This document shows, one piece after another, positions 1 to 7,695 of a stretch of DNA of 64,000 nucleotides (its first letter is position 1; the number at the start of each line of letters is the position of its first letter). The translations under genes and the position numbers were made by a program. The notes under the pieces are model-generated. The model saw only the letters and a list, made by a program, of their open reading frames with translations. It did not search any database and was not told the DNA's origin. This stretch comes from an uncultured Acidobacteriia bacterium (GTDB taxonomy: Bacteria; Acidobacteriota; Terriglobia; Bryobacterales; Bryobacteraceae). The stretch spans positions 1 through 64,000 of the forward strand of contig CAIVVT010000166.1 of assembly GCA_903909435.1 (NCBI GenBank), given 5' to 3'.

Positions 1-2
1 CG

Positions 3-272
3 GTCGTACTCATGCACCAGGGGCCGTCGATCTCCGGGTTCCACACCTTCGCGGTGGAGAAGGATGGACGGGTGATGCGCCGCGAGTACACGCTGCAGAA
101 CTACCGGGCGCGCATCGCCAAACGGGTCGCCGAACAGCCGCCGGCACCATGGTTTGTGGTGCCGCGCAAGGCAAACCAGCCGCAGCCGGAGACCTCTCCC
201 GCCGAGAACTTGTCGGTCTGGCAGAAAGCTAAGCGCTGGCTCAATCGTCTTCGGCCAGGCTCGTCCCACTGA
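3..272 (+). CDS. C-terminal part of an unidentified protein (5' end outside window)
   Basis: The frame is open from the left edge and ends at a TGA at 270-272, so only the last ~90 residues are visible. An internal ATG lies at 12, but the codons before it are also open and no ribosome binding site is visible. The visible part has a mixed globular stretch followed by a proline-rich linker and a basic tail ending RLRPGSSH. I do not recognise a family. Its last 32 bases overlap the end of the convergent ABC ATPase gene. Coding status rests on frame length and ordinary composition only. Confidence 0.5.
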   Translation, partial: VVLMHQGPSISGFHTFAVEKDGRVMRREYTLQNYRARIAKRVAEQPPAPWFVVPRKANQPQPETSPAENLSVWQKAKRWLNRLRPGSSH

Positions 273-1020
273 AGTTGAGCCGGTCCATATCCAGGAACTC
301 CCGGATGTGCGGCTCGTCCGAATCCTCCAACTCTCCCACCGGCCCGAAGTAGATGATGTGGCCCTGGTGCAGGAAGACCACCTTGTCGGCGACCTTGCGC
401 ATTAGGTCCAGTTCGTGCGTGACGACCACCGAGGTGAGACCGAGTTGCTGCTTGAGCCGCAGCATCAGGTTACCGAGGTGATCGGACATGATCGGGTCGA
501 CCATGGTCGTCGGCTCATCGTACAGCACGCATTCCGGCTGTGCCGCGAGCGCGCGGGCGATCGCCACGGCGCGACGGTACCCGGTGGAGAGATCGGCCGG
601 ATAGACATCCTCGTAATCCGCCAGATCCACCATTTCGAGCAGCCCGTGGACCACGTCCGCGCGATTCTGCCGGTCATAGTCCTGGCGCAACTCCAGCGAG
701 AAGAGGATGTTTTCCCCGACCGTGAGTGAATCGAACAGCGCGCCGCTCTGGAAAACCATGGTGACTTTGCGGCGGATCTCCCGCAGTTCGGCCTCACTGA
801 AACCGGTTATGTCCTGGTGGGCCACGATCACCTGCCCCCGGTCCGGCTGCATGAAGCCCATGATGTGCTGCAGGCTCACGCTCTTCCCAACGCCGCTGCG
901 GCCGATGATAGCCAGTGTCTGCCCGGGGTCCAAATGAAAACTGCAGTCGACTAAAATGGGCCTGTCGAACGTCTTATAGACGTGGCGGAACTCGATGTAG
1001 TGCGGATGGGCGTCGTTCAA
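241..1020 (-). CDS. ABC transporter ATP-binding protein, MlaF-like
   Basis: A 259-residue ABC ATPase resembling MlaF, the motor of MCE/Mla systems that move phospholipids between membranes. Visible motifs are Walker A GRSGVGKS (residues 40-47), the Q-loop around VFQSGALFDSL (89-99), a signature LSTGYRRA (144-151), Walker B CVLYDEP (164-170) and the switch His in VVTHE (H202). The signature departs from the usual LSGGM/LSGGQ. The start is a TTG at 1020, preceded seven bases upstream by a GAGGGG Shine-Dalgarno (1028-1033). No MlaE-type permease or MCE-domain protein is seen downstream within the window, so the partners are elsewhere or beyond the left edge. The ABC ATPase call is firm; the MlaF assignment is likely. 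Confidence 0.88.
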   Translation of the reverse strand: MNDAHPHYIEFRHVYKTFDRPILVDCSFHLDPGQTLAIIGRSGVGKSVSLQHIMGFMQPDRGQVIVAHQDITGFSEAELREIRRKVTMVFQSGALFDSLTVGENILFSLELRQDYDRQNRADVVHGLLEMVDLADYEDVYPADLSTGYRRAVAIARALAAQPECVLYDEPTTMVDPIMSDHLGNLMLRLKQQLGLTSVVVTHELDLMRKVADKVVFLHQGHIIYFGPVGELEDSDEPHIREFLDMDRLNFSGTSLAEDD

Positions 1021-1321
1021 AGCTCAACCCCTCACGTTCGGCATGGCCGGCGGTTCGTGCCCTCCCCGGAGGAATCAGCCTCCCAGGGGACTGCCTTCTA
1101 TTGTGCCAGCAGATCCGGCGCCGGTGGCCGGTTTGCCCGACAGATCGTGCGGCGTTTTACGCCGGCAGGAGTGACGGCGCTGCACGCTGCAGCGTGCGCC
1201 GCAGTGAGCCGCACTCGCAGAACGACCGGAGTTTCATCCCCGCGGCAGCGACATGAGAGAATCGAGTCAGCCGCCCGGTTTGCGCCGCCGTCCAGCGTTT
1301 CGCCTTCAACCCCGCGTGACT

Positions 1322-2077
1322 ATGGCCTATAATCGAACAAACAAGTTCATGTGTTATTGTTCTGTCGGAGCGGCGCTCGCCCTTTCGACGGGCCTACGGG
1401 CGCAGTCGCCGGCTGCAGTCCCCGCGCCCGCCGTACGGACGTCCAGCGTTGTCCGGGCCGATCTCCGCACCGGACGCCTGATTCGGACCGTGGTGGTCGC
1501 TTCGAGTGCGGGCCGGGACGGGCGCAGAGTCCCGGAGGACACGCTCAAGACAGCCGGCAAGGCGGATTTTTCATCCTTGCGGGAACTGGTCAACCGCGAG
1601 GTGGACGGCTCCTCGGTTCGCCACGGCATCGACCCGCTGCTGGTGCACTCGGTGATCCGCGTGGAAAGCAACTACAATCCGGTCGCGATTTCACCCAAGG
1701 GCGCGGAAGGGCTGATGCAGTTGATTCCGGCCACCGCGCGGCGGTTCGGCGTCTCGAACTCCTTCGACGTGCACGAGAACATCGAGGCGGGAGTGAAGTA
1801 TCTGAAGTATCTATTGGACTTGTTTGGCGACGACAGGCTCGCCGTAGCGGCCTACAACGCCGGCGAATCGGCCGTGCTGCGCTATGGCAACGTGCCGCCC
1901 TACCCGGAGACGGTGGACTATGTGTACCGGGTCGGCAAAGCCCGCGACGCCGCCCGGCGAAACGCGCCGGAGGCAAAGCCCGCTGAGATTCCGGAGGCTG
2001 AGCCCGCTGCGCCCGTCGCGCGTGCGGTCGAGGCCTATGTGGACGGTGAGGGCCGCATTTGCATGAGGACCCGCTGA
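1322..2077 (+). CDS. Secreted lytic transglycosylase, SLT (GH23) domain
   Basis: Predicted exported murein lytic transglycosylase that cleaves glycan strands of peptidoglycan. From the ATG at 1322 the protein has 251 residues: a signal peptide to about residue 27 (..TGLRAQ), a low-complexity linker, then a GH23 domain at roughly 95-215. The catalytic Glu lies in RVESNYN (E115). It is followed by the family hallmarks GLMQLIPATA and AAYNAGE. An in-frame ATG at 1253 is possible but would put 23 extra residues before the signal peptide. The C-terminus is Pro/Ala/Glu-rich. An AMIN-domain amidase lies directly downstream on the same strand, so the pair probably forms a peptidoglycan-remodelling unit. 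Confidence 0.88.
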   Translation: MAYNRTNKFMCYCSVGAALALSTGLRAQSPAAVPAPAVRTSSVVRADLRTGRLIRTVVVASSAGRDGRRVPEDTLKTAGKADFSSLRELVNREVDGSSVRHGIDPLLVHSVIRVESNYNPVAISPKGAEGLMQLIPATARRFGVSNSFDVHENIEAGVKYLKYLLDLFGDDRLAVAAYNAGESAVLRYGNVPPYPETVDYVYRVGKARDAARRNAPEAKPAEIPEAEPAAPVARAVEAYVDGEGRICMRTR

Positions 2078-2080
2078 AGC

Positions 2081-2093
2081 GGAGGGCCGACTG
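2081..2093 (+). promoter_or_regulatory. Strong Shine-Dalgarno before a putative CTG start
   Basis: GGAGGG at 2081-2086 sits four to five bases before CTG 2091, three bases after the stop of the transglycosylase. It is the only good ribosome binding site in this gap. The amidase frame has no ATG or GTG upstream of its signal peptide, so this site decides the start. A programmed or rare CTG initiation is inferred, not proven. Confidence 0.5.
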
Positions 2094-3590
2094 ATCTCAA
2101 GATCCCCGATTGGCGAACAACCCGCGCCGGCGCGGCCCCCGTTTGGCCGCTGCCGGGGATGTAACCGGCTCCGCCTGGGCGGTGCGGTAGCGTTACTTAC
2201 ACTGGTCGCATTGCACCCCTTGGCGGCCAAGTCCGCCGCCATAGCCGCGCTGCACTATTACTCCAGTCCGCAATCGACGATCATCACCGTCGAACTGGAC
2301 GCACCGGCCCGTCCACTCACGCAGAACCTGGACAATCCGCCGAGAATCGTGATCGACCTGCTCGACACGCGGGTTCATCTCCCCGGAAAGGGAACGCGTA
2401 TTTTCACGGTCGGAGACGGGCTGGTGCGGCAGGTGCGGGTGGCGCAGAACACGGCCGACAACGCCCGCCTGGTGCTCGATCTGGAGCACACGGCCGCGGT
2501 GACCATCACCTCGCACAAGGGTCCGCTGCGGCTGAATATCGAGGTCCATTTCGCGGCCGGACATCCGGCCGACGACCCGGCGGCGCGGGTTGAGCCGGCT
2601 ACAAAGCCCGCGCTCGCTCCGCCGCCAACGCCGGCCGCGCCGGCCGTCCGGAACGCCGCCGCGGGCGCGCAGCCCACGATCTCAGCCGCGGACCGGCCCG
2701 AGAAACAGCTCGGCCTGTCGGCTACAATTCCAGCGCCAGGTCCGGTGATCGACGCTGCCCCGAAGGCGGCTCCGCCCACTCCAAGGATCATCCCCGAAGC
2801 CTCCCTGGCCGGTCCGAAGCCCGTCGCCGCGGTGGCCAACTCAACCGGCGGACGCTCGTTGACGCGGGCGCTCGGATTGAAGCTCAGGCGTGTGGCGATC
2901 GATGCCGGACATGGCGGCCACGACGAGGGCACGCGCGGTCCGACCGGACTGCTGGAGAAGGACCTGGTGTTGGACGTGGCCCTGCGGCTGGGAGCGCTGA
3001 TCGAGCAGCGCCTGGGCGCGGAAGTGGTCTACACCCGCTCGACCGACGTCTTCATCCCGTTGGAAGAGCGTACGGCCATCGCCAACAGCGCGGAAGCCGA
3101 TCTGTTCCTGTCCATTCACGCCAACTCCTCGCCGCTGACCGGTATTTCCGGTTCCGACGTGTACTACCTGAGCTTCGCTTCCTCCAAGGAGGCGCTGGCG
3201 CTGGCAGGCCGGGAAAACGCAGGTACGAACAAGTCCATTCACGAACTGGATCAACTGCTCCAGAAGATCGCGCTCAACGAGAAACTCGCCGAATCGCAGG
3301 AGTTCGCCGCCCGCGTGCAGCGCGAGATGTTCGCCGCCTGGAAGCGCATGAGCGGTGCGGATAAGGATCGCGGGGTGAAGAAGGCGCCGTTCGTCGTGCT
3401 GATTGGCGCGCATATGCCTTCGGTGCTGTCTGAAATCGGCTTCATCAGCAACACGCACGATGAAGCGCTGCTGAAGAAACCGGAGCAGCGGCAGCGCATC
3501 GCCGACGCGTTGTTCCGGGGCGTCAATTCCTATGCGTCCACGTTGAGCCGGATGGACCAGCCGCGAATCACGCGGCGCGGGACAAGGTAG
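2091..3590 (+). CDS. N-acetylmuramoyl-L-alanine amidase, AMIN + Amidase_3
   Basis: Predicted periplasmic Zn amidase (AmiC type) that cuts the peptide stem from muramic acid. It has an AMIN domain (YYSSPQSTIITVEL, RIVIDLLD), a Pro/Ala-rich linker and a C-terminal Amidase_3 domain. The Zn ligands are visible as His in DAGHGGHD, Glu in GLLEKD, and His in LSIHANSS, with the catalytic Glu in LSEIGFIS. The first canonical in-frame start is TTG 2211, but that would cut into a signal peptide (LGGAVALLTLVALHPLAAKSA) encoded upstream. The frame is open back past 2091, where a CTG follows GGAGGG (2081-2086), so I place the start there. The function is sure; the start is inferred. Confidence 0.85.
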   Translation: MISRSPIGEQPAPARPPFGRCRGCNRLRLGGAVALLTLVALHPLAAKSAAIAALHYYSSPQSTIITVELDAPARPLTQNLDNPPRIVIDLLDTRVHLPGKGTRIFTVGDGLVRQVRVAQNTADNARLVLDLEHTAAVTITSHKGPLRLNIEVHFAAGHPADDPAARVEPATKPALAPPPTPAAPAVRNAAAGAQPTISAADRPEKQLGLSATIPAPGPVIDAAPKAAPPTPRIIPEASLAGPKPVAAVANSTGGRSLTRALGLKLRRVAIDAGHGGHDEGTRGPTGLLEKDLVLDVALRLGALIEQRLGAEVVYTRSTDVFIPLEERTAIANSAEADLFLSIHANSSPLTGISGSDVYYLSFASSKEALALAGRENAGTNKSIHELDQLLQKIALNEKLAESQEFAARVQREMFAAWKRMSGADKDRGVKKAPFVVLIGAHMPSVLSEIGFISNTHDEALLKKPEQRQRIADALFRGVNSYASTLSRMDQPRITRRGTR

Positions 3591-4161
3591 GCACGAAAAG
3601 CTACGAACTAAACCGTCGCTGTCGTGGGGAACTACTTCGATCTATGCAGAACCTCCACCCGGAGAGCCTTGCGTTGGCCTGGCAGGGATTGGAGGAGTGG
3701 GCGCGCGGCTTGCCGGAAAAAGACGCGGAGGCACTCGTCAACCACTCTGGCGGAACACCGGCCGCTGGGTCCTGGGCGAAGGTTGGGTGGAAGAGCCCAA
3801 CTGCGGGCCGGCCTTTCGTTGTGTTCCTTGAGGCAGAGCCAGGTCCTAAGCGCGTGGAACCAGGCCATGCGGAGTCGTGAGCAATCCTGGCGTGATCGGC
3901 GCCCAGGGCTTTCCACCCGGCTGCGTGGCGCCGAAAACCGGAACTCGCTGCGGCGGCCTGCTTTATCCGCCTCCTGCGCCAAGCCCGATCGGCCTGGCGA
4001 GCAGGTCCTTGGCGGCAGGCTGAATTCCGAAACCGTAACTTCTTACGGTTTCTAAAACTATCTAGTTTAGAATCAATGACTTGAAAAAGAAAACCGTAAG
4101 AAGTTACGGTTTTGGATTTGGGGGCATTGGCAAGTTACCAATAAGCGCGCATATCGGATGT
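3591..4161. other. Gene-poor stretch between amidase and insertion sequence
   Basis: No gene is convincingly supported here. Two short overlapping frames on the plus strand (3644-3880, 78 codons; 3624-4055, 143 codons) lack recognisable domains. The larger is Arg/Ser-rich, as expected of a non-coding frame. The right end (from about 4020) becomes AT-richer and holds a pair of perfect hairpins described separately. The stretch could be decayed DNA next to the transposon. Confidence 0.5.
4029..4113. repeat. Pair of mirror-related palindromes (operator-like)
   Basis: Two perfect inverted repeats with ten-base arms and four-base centres lie 61 bp apart, centre to centre. The first is at 4029-4052 (arms GAAACCGTAA and TTACGGTTTC around CTTC). 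The second is at 4090-4113 (arms AAAACCGTAA and TTACGGTTTT around GAAG). The two 22-base cores are exact reverse complements of each other. A smaller palindrome AAACTA-TC-TAGTTT lies between them at 4055-4068. Such spacing fits dimer-bound operators or paired hairpins, but no regulator gene is adjacent. Confidence 0.75.
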
Positions 4162-4174
4162 ATGGTCCGCCGCC
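4162..4174. repeat. IS subterminal inverted repeat, transposase 3' side
   Basis: ATGGTCCGCCGCC is a perfect 13-base match to the reverse complement of 5522-5534. Inside it, TCGTC follows directly here, and the same TCGTC follows the other repeat after four extra bases. This suggests an originally longer, imperfect repeat. Confidence 0.85.
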
Positions 4175-4437
4175 TCGTCGCAAGCGAAAAATGAGGGTGG
4201 CGGGTTGGTCTGCGCAAATGTATACGGCCTTTGTTGGAGTGAATAACTCCTGGCCAAGATGGAATGCGCTGCGCTCTCTTCCCTTCTAACTGGACGGTCT
4301 CAGAAGACCATTTCCGATATCGGGTTTCGAGAGCGCCGGGTTGGACCGTTGTGCCATCTCAATGTTCGCCCGCAGACCGGGCAGGAATTCGTGGACTTCG
4401 CAGAATCTCGCGCGGCTTTCCTTTCAACAGGGTTCGG
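4175..4437 (-). ncRNA. Candidate bridge RNA region of the IS1111-type element
   Basis: The 263-bp non-coding end between the transposase stop and the subterminal repeat is where IS1111-group elements are known to encode the bridge RNA that pairs with target and donor DNA. Hairpins are visible, for example GGTCT-CAGA-AGACC at 4296-4309 and GGAGT-GAATA-ACTCC at 4236-4250 (plus-strand reading). No open frame of note covers it. The loop-to-target matches were not worked out here, so the RNA and its limits are inferred from element type and position. Confidence 0.5.
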
Positions 4438-5475
4438 TCAGTCCGGCGCAACGGCCGTTAGCTCCGGGGGCCGATAGTCTTGGCCTGTGGCGAGGACGGC
4501 CCAGGCAATGCGCGCCAACTTGTTTGCCAACGCGACGCAGACGACGTTGCGATGGGCGCGCGCGGTCAGTTGTCCCAGCCACGCCGACAGACGCGCCGAT
4601 TGTTTGCTGCTCTGCTGCAGCACCGAGCGGGCGCATTGCACGAACAGCTTTCGCAAGTAGGCGTTGCCACGTTTACTGATGCTAAGCAGCTTCTGTCTGC
4701 CGCCGGTCGAGTGTTCTCGCGGAACCAGGCCGACCCAGGCTGCGAACTCCCGGCCCTTGCGGAACGCTGCCCCGTTCCCGATGGCCGCGATGAGCGCGGT
4801 CGCAGTCACCGGCCCAATGCCAGGGATCGCGTCCAGGCGCCGGCACGCCTCGCTGTTCTTCGCCGTCAGCTGAATCAGCGTCTCCGCCTCTTCCAGGCGT
4901 GTAGCCAATTGCTCCAGTTCCAAACTTAATTGCTTCAGCAGCAAACGCAATGCGGCCGACAGCTTCCCGGACGCGTCTTCCAGAATCTCCGGCAAGGTTG
5001 CATCCAGATGTCGCCGCCCCTTGCGCACCGTGATGCCCCGCTCGAGCAACAGCCCACGGATCTGGTTGACTACCGCCGTGCGGCGCATGACCCAGCGTTC
5101 GCGCACCCGGTGCAGCGACTGCAGGTCCAACTGGTCATCGCTCTTGATAGGCACGAAGCGCATCGTCGGGCGGCCCACCGCCTCGGCGATCGCCTCGGCG
5201 TCAATGAAGTCGCTCTTGTTCGTCTTCACGAATGGCTTCACGTACTGCGCCGGAATCAGGCGCACCTCGTGACCCTGCTCGCGCAACGCCCGGCCGAGAA
5301 AATGTGAGCCCCCGCACGCCTCCATGCCGATCAGGTGCACTTGCCGGTTCGCCGTGAAACGCAGCAATTGCGCGCGAGAGAACTTCTTGCGCTCGACCAC
5401 TTCTCCGCGCTGGTTCAGACCGACCAGATGAAAGATCGTCTTGCCCAGATCAATGCCGATTGTGTGTATTTCCAT
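4438..5475 (-). CDS. IS110-family transposase (DEDD / serine)
   Basis: Full-length 345-residue recombinase. The RuvC-like N-terminal domain carries D9 (GIDLGK), E52 (GMEACGG), D89 and D92 (KSDFIDAEA), giving the DEDD set. A central coiled linker leads to the Tnp domain with helix-hairpin PGIGPVTATAL (217-227) and the conserved serine in HSTGGRQ (S256). The C-terminus NKLARIAWAVLATGQDYRP is typical of this family. It starts at ATG 5475 and is intact with no frameshift, so the element may be active. These enzymes act with a bridge RNA rather than by terminal inverted-repeat cleavage. Confidence 0.95.
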   Translation of the reverse strand: MEIHTIGIDLGKTIFHLVGLNQRGEVVERKKFSRAQLLRFTANRQVHLIGMEACGGSHFLGRALREQGHEVRLIPAQYVKPFVKTNKSDFIDAEAIAEAVGRPTMRFVPIKSDDQLDLQSLHRVRERWVMRRTAVVNQIRGLLLERGITVRKGRRHLDATLPEILEDASGKLSAALRLLLKQLSLELEQLATRLEEAETLIQLTAKNSEACRRLDAIPGIGPVTATALIAAIGNGAAFRKGREFAAWVGLVPREHSTGGRQKLLSISKRGNAYLRKLFVQCARSVLQQSSKQSARLSAWLGQLTARAHRNVVCVALANKLARIAWAVLATGQDYRPPELTAVAPD

Positions 5476-5521
5476 AGATGGCCTCCTGCATTCAGCTATA
5501 CCCCAGCTCCTGACGAGCGGG

Positions 5522-5534
5522 GGCGGCGGACCAT
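5522..5534. repeat. IS subterminal inverted repeat, transposase 5' side
   Basis: GGCGGCGGACCAT, the exact reverse complement of 4162-4174, lies 46 bp upstream of the transposase start codon. It marks the promoter-proximal end of the element. Confidence 0.85.
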
Positions 5535-5680
5535 CCCATTAACTGAGCCGGATGCAGCTTGAAGCCGAATCACTGTGTCAGTGTGCCCCCCGGCAGTGGC
5601 CAGCGCTTTCTTCCCGCCGTTCCCCGCCCTAGATCCCGGGCGCGACCGCTCCCGCAAGATCAAGCTCAGGCCGGCACACC

Positions 5681-5727
5681 AAAAAGCCCTCGTTCCCGCT
5701 CCGCGCGGCGGAGAAGGAACGGGGGCT
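5681..5727 (-). terminator. Intrinsic terminator of the Fe-S carrier gene
   Basis: On the minus strand, a 12-bp stem with one mismatch (AGCCCCCGTTCC paired with GGAACGAGGGCT; 5716-5727 with 5685-5696) is followed by a run of five T. The loop contains a second small stem CTCCG/CGGAG. It lies about 40 bp past the stop of the 5766-6089 gene and probably also separates it from the insertion sequence. Confidence 0.85.
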
Positions 5728-5765
5728 CTTTCGAAAGCCTTTAAGGGTGGGAGGTGGCGGAGGTC

Positions 5766-6089
5766 CTACGCGCTGAAGCTGGAGCCGCAGCCGCAGGTGG
5801 ACTTCACATGCGGGTTGTTGAACTTGAAGCCGGCGCCTTCCAGGCTCTCGACATAGTCCACTTCCGCGCCGTCGAGATACAACATGCTGGCCTGGTCGAT
5901 GAAGACCTTCAGCCCGTCGAAATCGTAGGTCTTATCGAGCATTCCGGGAGCGTTCTCGAACGCCATGGAGTAGCTGAAACCGGAGCAGCCGCCGCCGACG
6001 ACGGCGATGCGCAGGCCGCTCGGCTTGGGCTCCTGGGCGTCCAGAATCTCTCTCACTTTGCCAACGGCTACGGGGGTCAGGTTGATCAT
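5766..6089 (-). CDS. erpA: A-type iron-sulfur cluster carrier (IscA/ErpA family)
   Basis: A 107-residue HesB/IscA-family protein that accepts and delivers Fe-S clusters to apo-enzymes. The three cluster-binding cysteines are visible as C in GGGCSGFSY and the pair in STCGCGSSF near the C-terminus. The start is ATG 6089 (MINLTPVAV..) because an AGGAGG ribosome binding site lies ten bases upstream. An in-frame start at 6176 would add 29 non-conserved residues. No isc or suf genes are adjacent, which fits a stand-alone ErpA-like carrier. The gene is divergent from the ECF sigma gene and ends in a clear intrinsic terminator. Confidence 0.9.
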   Translation of the reverse strand: MINLTPVAVGKVREILDAQEPKPSGLRIAVVGGGCSGFSYSMAFENAPGMLDKTYDFDGLKVFIDQASMLYLDGAEVDYVESLEGAGFKFNNPHVKSTCGCGSSFSA

Positions 6090-6309
6090 TCGCGTCAAGC
6101 CTCCTACTAAACTTTCCTGATTGCCCAGTTTAGCACTGGGGCAACCCTTCACTTCGAATAGATGCGCGAGCGGCAAGAAAGGAATCCGGAGTGGGAGAAA
6201 AGAGCGCCTAATCTGTTATGGTGGGTCATATCGCGCCAGACGGGCGTTTGGCGTGAGAATCGGCTGCTCCATGAAACCGTACGGGGACGTTGCCCGTCAG
6301 ACGGGATGT

Positions 6310-6987
6310 ATGAGTGGATACGCCAGCGTACTTCCCATCCCCGGCGCGGGCATTGCGGCGGAGGAAAGCCGTCCCGGCAAAACTCGCGTGGATTATCGAA
6401 AAAGCGAAGAAGCCGATCTGGTCCGGAGGGTGCAAGCCCAGGACCAACTTGCGTTCCGCGAGGTCGTGGACCGCTATCAGAGCAAAGTCTTCAACATCAT
6501 TTACGGGATCTTGCGCAACCGGAACGACGCCGAGGATATCGCGCAGCAGGTTTTCGCCAAGATCTACTTCTCTATCAACAGCTTCGACTTCAGAAGTTCG
6601 CTGCTGACCTGGATCTACAAGATCACGGTCAACGAGTGCTACGATTACCTGCGGAAGAAGAAAGTCCGCAAGCTGGTCTACGAAAGCGACTTCGGGGACG
6701 AGGAAAGCCAGAGCCTGGAGCGGCAGGAGCCGGATTCGGCCCGGCCCGTGGATACGGCGCTGGCCAACCGCGACCTGGTATTGAAGTTGTTGTCCAAGAT
6801 CTCGGCGGAAGACCGCAATCTGATGGTGATGAAAGAGGTTGAGGGGCATTCGGTGGAAGAGCTCGCCGCCATGACCGGACTCAACGAGAACACGATCAAG
6901 GTAAAGTTGTTTAGAGCGCGGCAGAAACTGCTCAAAGCCGCTCAGCGGCTGATGCGCGGCACCGCTTCGGAAACGGCTGGAAGATAG
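6310..6987 (+). CDS. ECF-type RNA polymerase sigma factor
   Basis: From ATG 6310 the product has 225 residues. Sigma region 2 covers roughly 45-110, with the core-binding helix RNRNDAEDIAQQVFAKIY and LLTWIYKITVNECYDYLRKKK. An acidic linker (DFGDEESQSLERQEPD) precedes region 4, with the helix-turn-helix VEELAAMTGLNENTIKVKLFRAR. It should direct RNA polymerase to a specific envelope or stress regulon. The start is uncertain: ATG 6271 and more distant starts are in frame and none has a strong ribosome binding site. The next gene encodes a zinc-finger anti-sigma protein, so the two very likely form a regulatory pair. Confidence 0.9.
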   Translation: MSGYASVLPIPGAGIAAEESRPGKTRVDYRKSEEADLVRRVQAQDQLAFREVVDRYQSKVFNIIYGILRNRNDAEDIAQQVFAKIYFSINSFDFRSSLLTWIYKITVNECYDYLRKKKVRKLVYESDFGDEESQSLERQEPDSARPVDTALANRDLVLKLLSKISAEDRNLMVMKEVEGHSVEELAAMTGLNENTIKVKLFRARQKLLKAAQRLMRGTASETAGR

Positions 6988-7164
6988 ATCGGGAAGACGG
7001 GGCTCCCATGACGGCGGTTTATCGAAGAGCCCGGACGGTAGGTTTGGAGTTCGAGATGGTGTGTCTGGCTGCAAAATGCGAGCGAAGTCACAGAGAATCG
7101 GAGATGAACCGATCCATAGAGTGCCGCGGCAGCAGACGCGAGTAGGATGTTTGAGGGAACAATC

Positions 7165-7677
7165 ATGCACGACGTGATTCGGACTGATCTTGAAAATTTC
7201 TTGAGTGACCGCCTGGCTCCCGAGCGCATGGCCGCATTCCGCGAGCACATCGCGGAATGCGCCTCATGCCGCGAGATGGTGACATCTTTCGAGCAGCAGT
7301 CCACGCTCATCCGTTCGCTGCGAGTATCCGAAGAGGAAGTCGCGCCTGCCGCGGGATTCTACGCCCGGGTGATGGAACGTATCGAAGCGCAGCGGCCCAT
7401 CTCGCTGTGGTCGGTGTTCCTGCAACCGTTGTTTGCGCGCCGCGTGATGTACGCCAGCCTGGCGCTGTTTCTGGCGTTGGGCTCGTCGGTACTTTGGAGC
7501 AGCGAAAGCCACGAAGCGCTGGCGAACGACTCTAACATGGTTGGCGTGCTGGCTGGCTTCGGCGTCCAGTCTGAGCCGGTTGCCGGCGTGTCGGCGAATC
7601 CCGAACTGGCCAAAGATGCCGTCATGGACGACGTCCTCTCTGATCGGCCTGTCCATCTGGTCAGCGTCTCCGAGTAA
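7165..7677 (+). CDS. Anti-sigma factor with zf-HC2 domain and one TM helix
   Basis: About 170 residues. The N-terminus carries the zinc-finger signature HIAECASCRE (H-x3-C-x2-C) of ZAS-type anti-sigma domains. A single membrane helix follows around RRVMYASLALFLALGSSVLW, then a short extracytoplasmic tail. It probably holds the ECF sigma factor encoded upstream at the membrane until an envelope signal arrives. ATG 7165 is preferred because GAGGGA lies six bases upstream; ATG 7147 would add six residues. The 180-bp gap after the sigma gene shows no other frame of note. Confidence 0.85.
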   Translation: MHDVIRTDLENFLSDRLAPERMAAFREHIAECASCREMVTSFEQQSTLIRSLRVSEEEVAPAAGFYARVMERIEAQRPISLWSVFLQPLFARRVMYASLALFLALGSSVLWSSESHEALANDSNMVGVLAGFGVQSEPVAGVSANPELAKDAVMDDVLSDRPVHLVSVSE

Positions 7678-7695
7678 GCAGGACGTCGCAACAAA

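Larger units (their letters stand above)
4162..5534 (-). mobile_element. IS110-family (IS1111-group) insertion sequence
   Basis: About 1.37 kb between and including two perfect 13-bp inverted repeats: ATGGTCCGCCGCC at 4162-4174 and its complement at 5522-5534. They enclose a single DEDD transposase. Subterminal inverted repeats of this size, a short 5' leader (59 bp) and a long 3' non-coding end (276 bp) are what the IS1111 group of IS110 elements shows. The exact tips lie a few bases outside the repeats. CGGATG occurs just outside the left repeat (4155-4160) and again 14 bp outside the right one (5549-5554), which may help define the junctions. Confidence 0.85.

Noticed and set aside
3644-3880. 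78-codon frame in the gap after the amidase
   Set aside because: No family, no ribosome binding site, overlapping frames equally open. Not enough to call a gene.
4081-4194. TTG-started 37-codon frame (KKKTVRSYGFGFGG..) crossing the second palindrome
   Set aside because: It runs into the insertion-sequence repeat and has no ribosome binding site. Kept only as a note under the palindromes.
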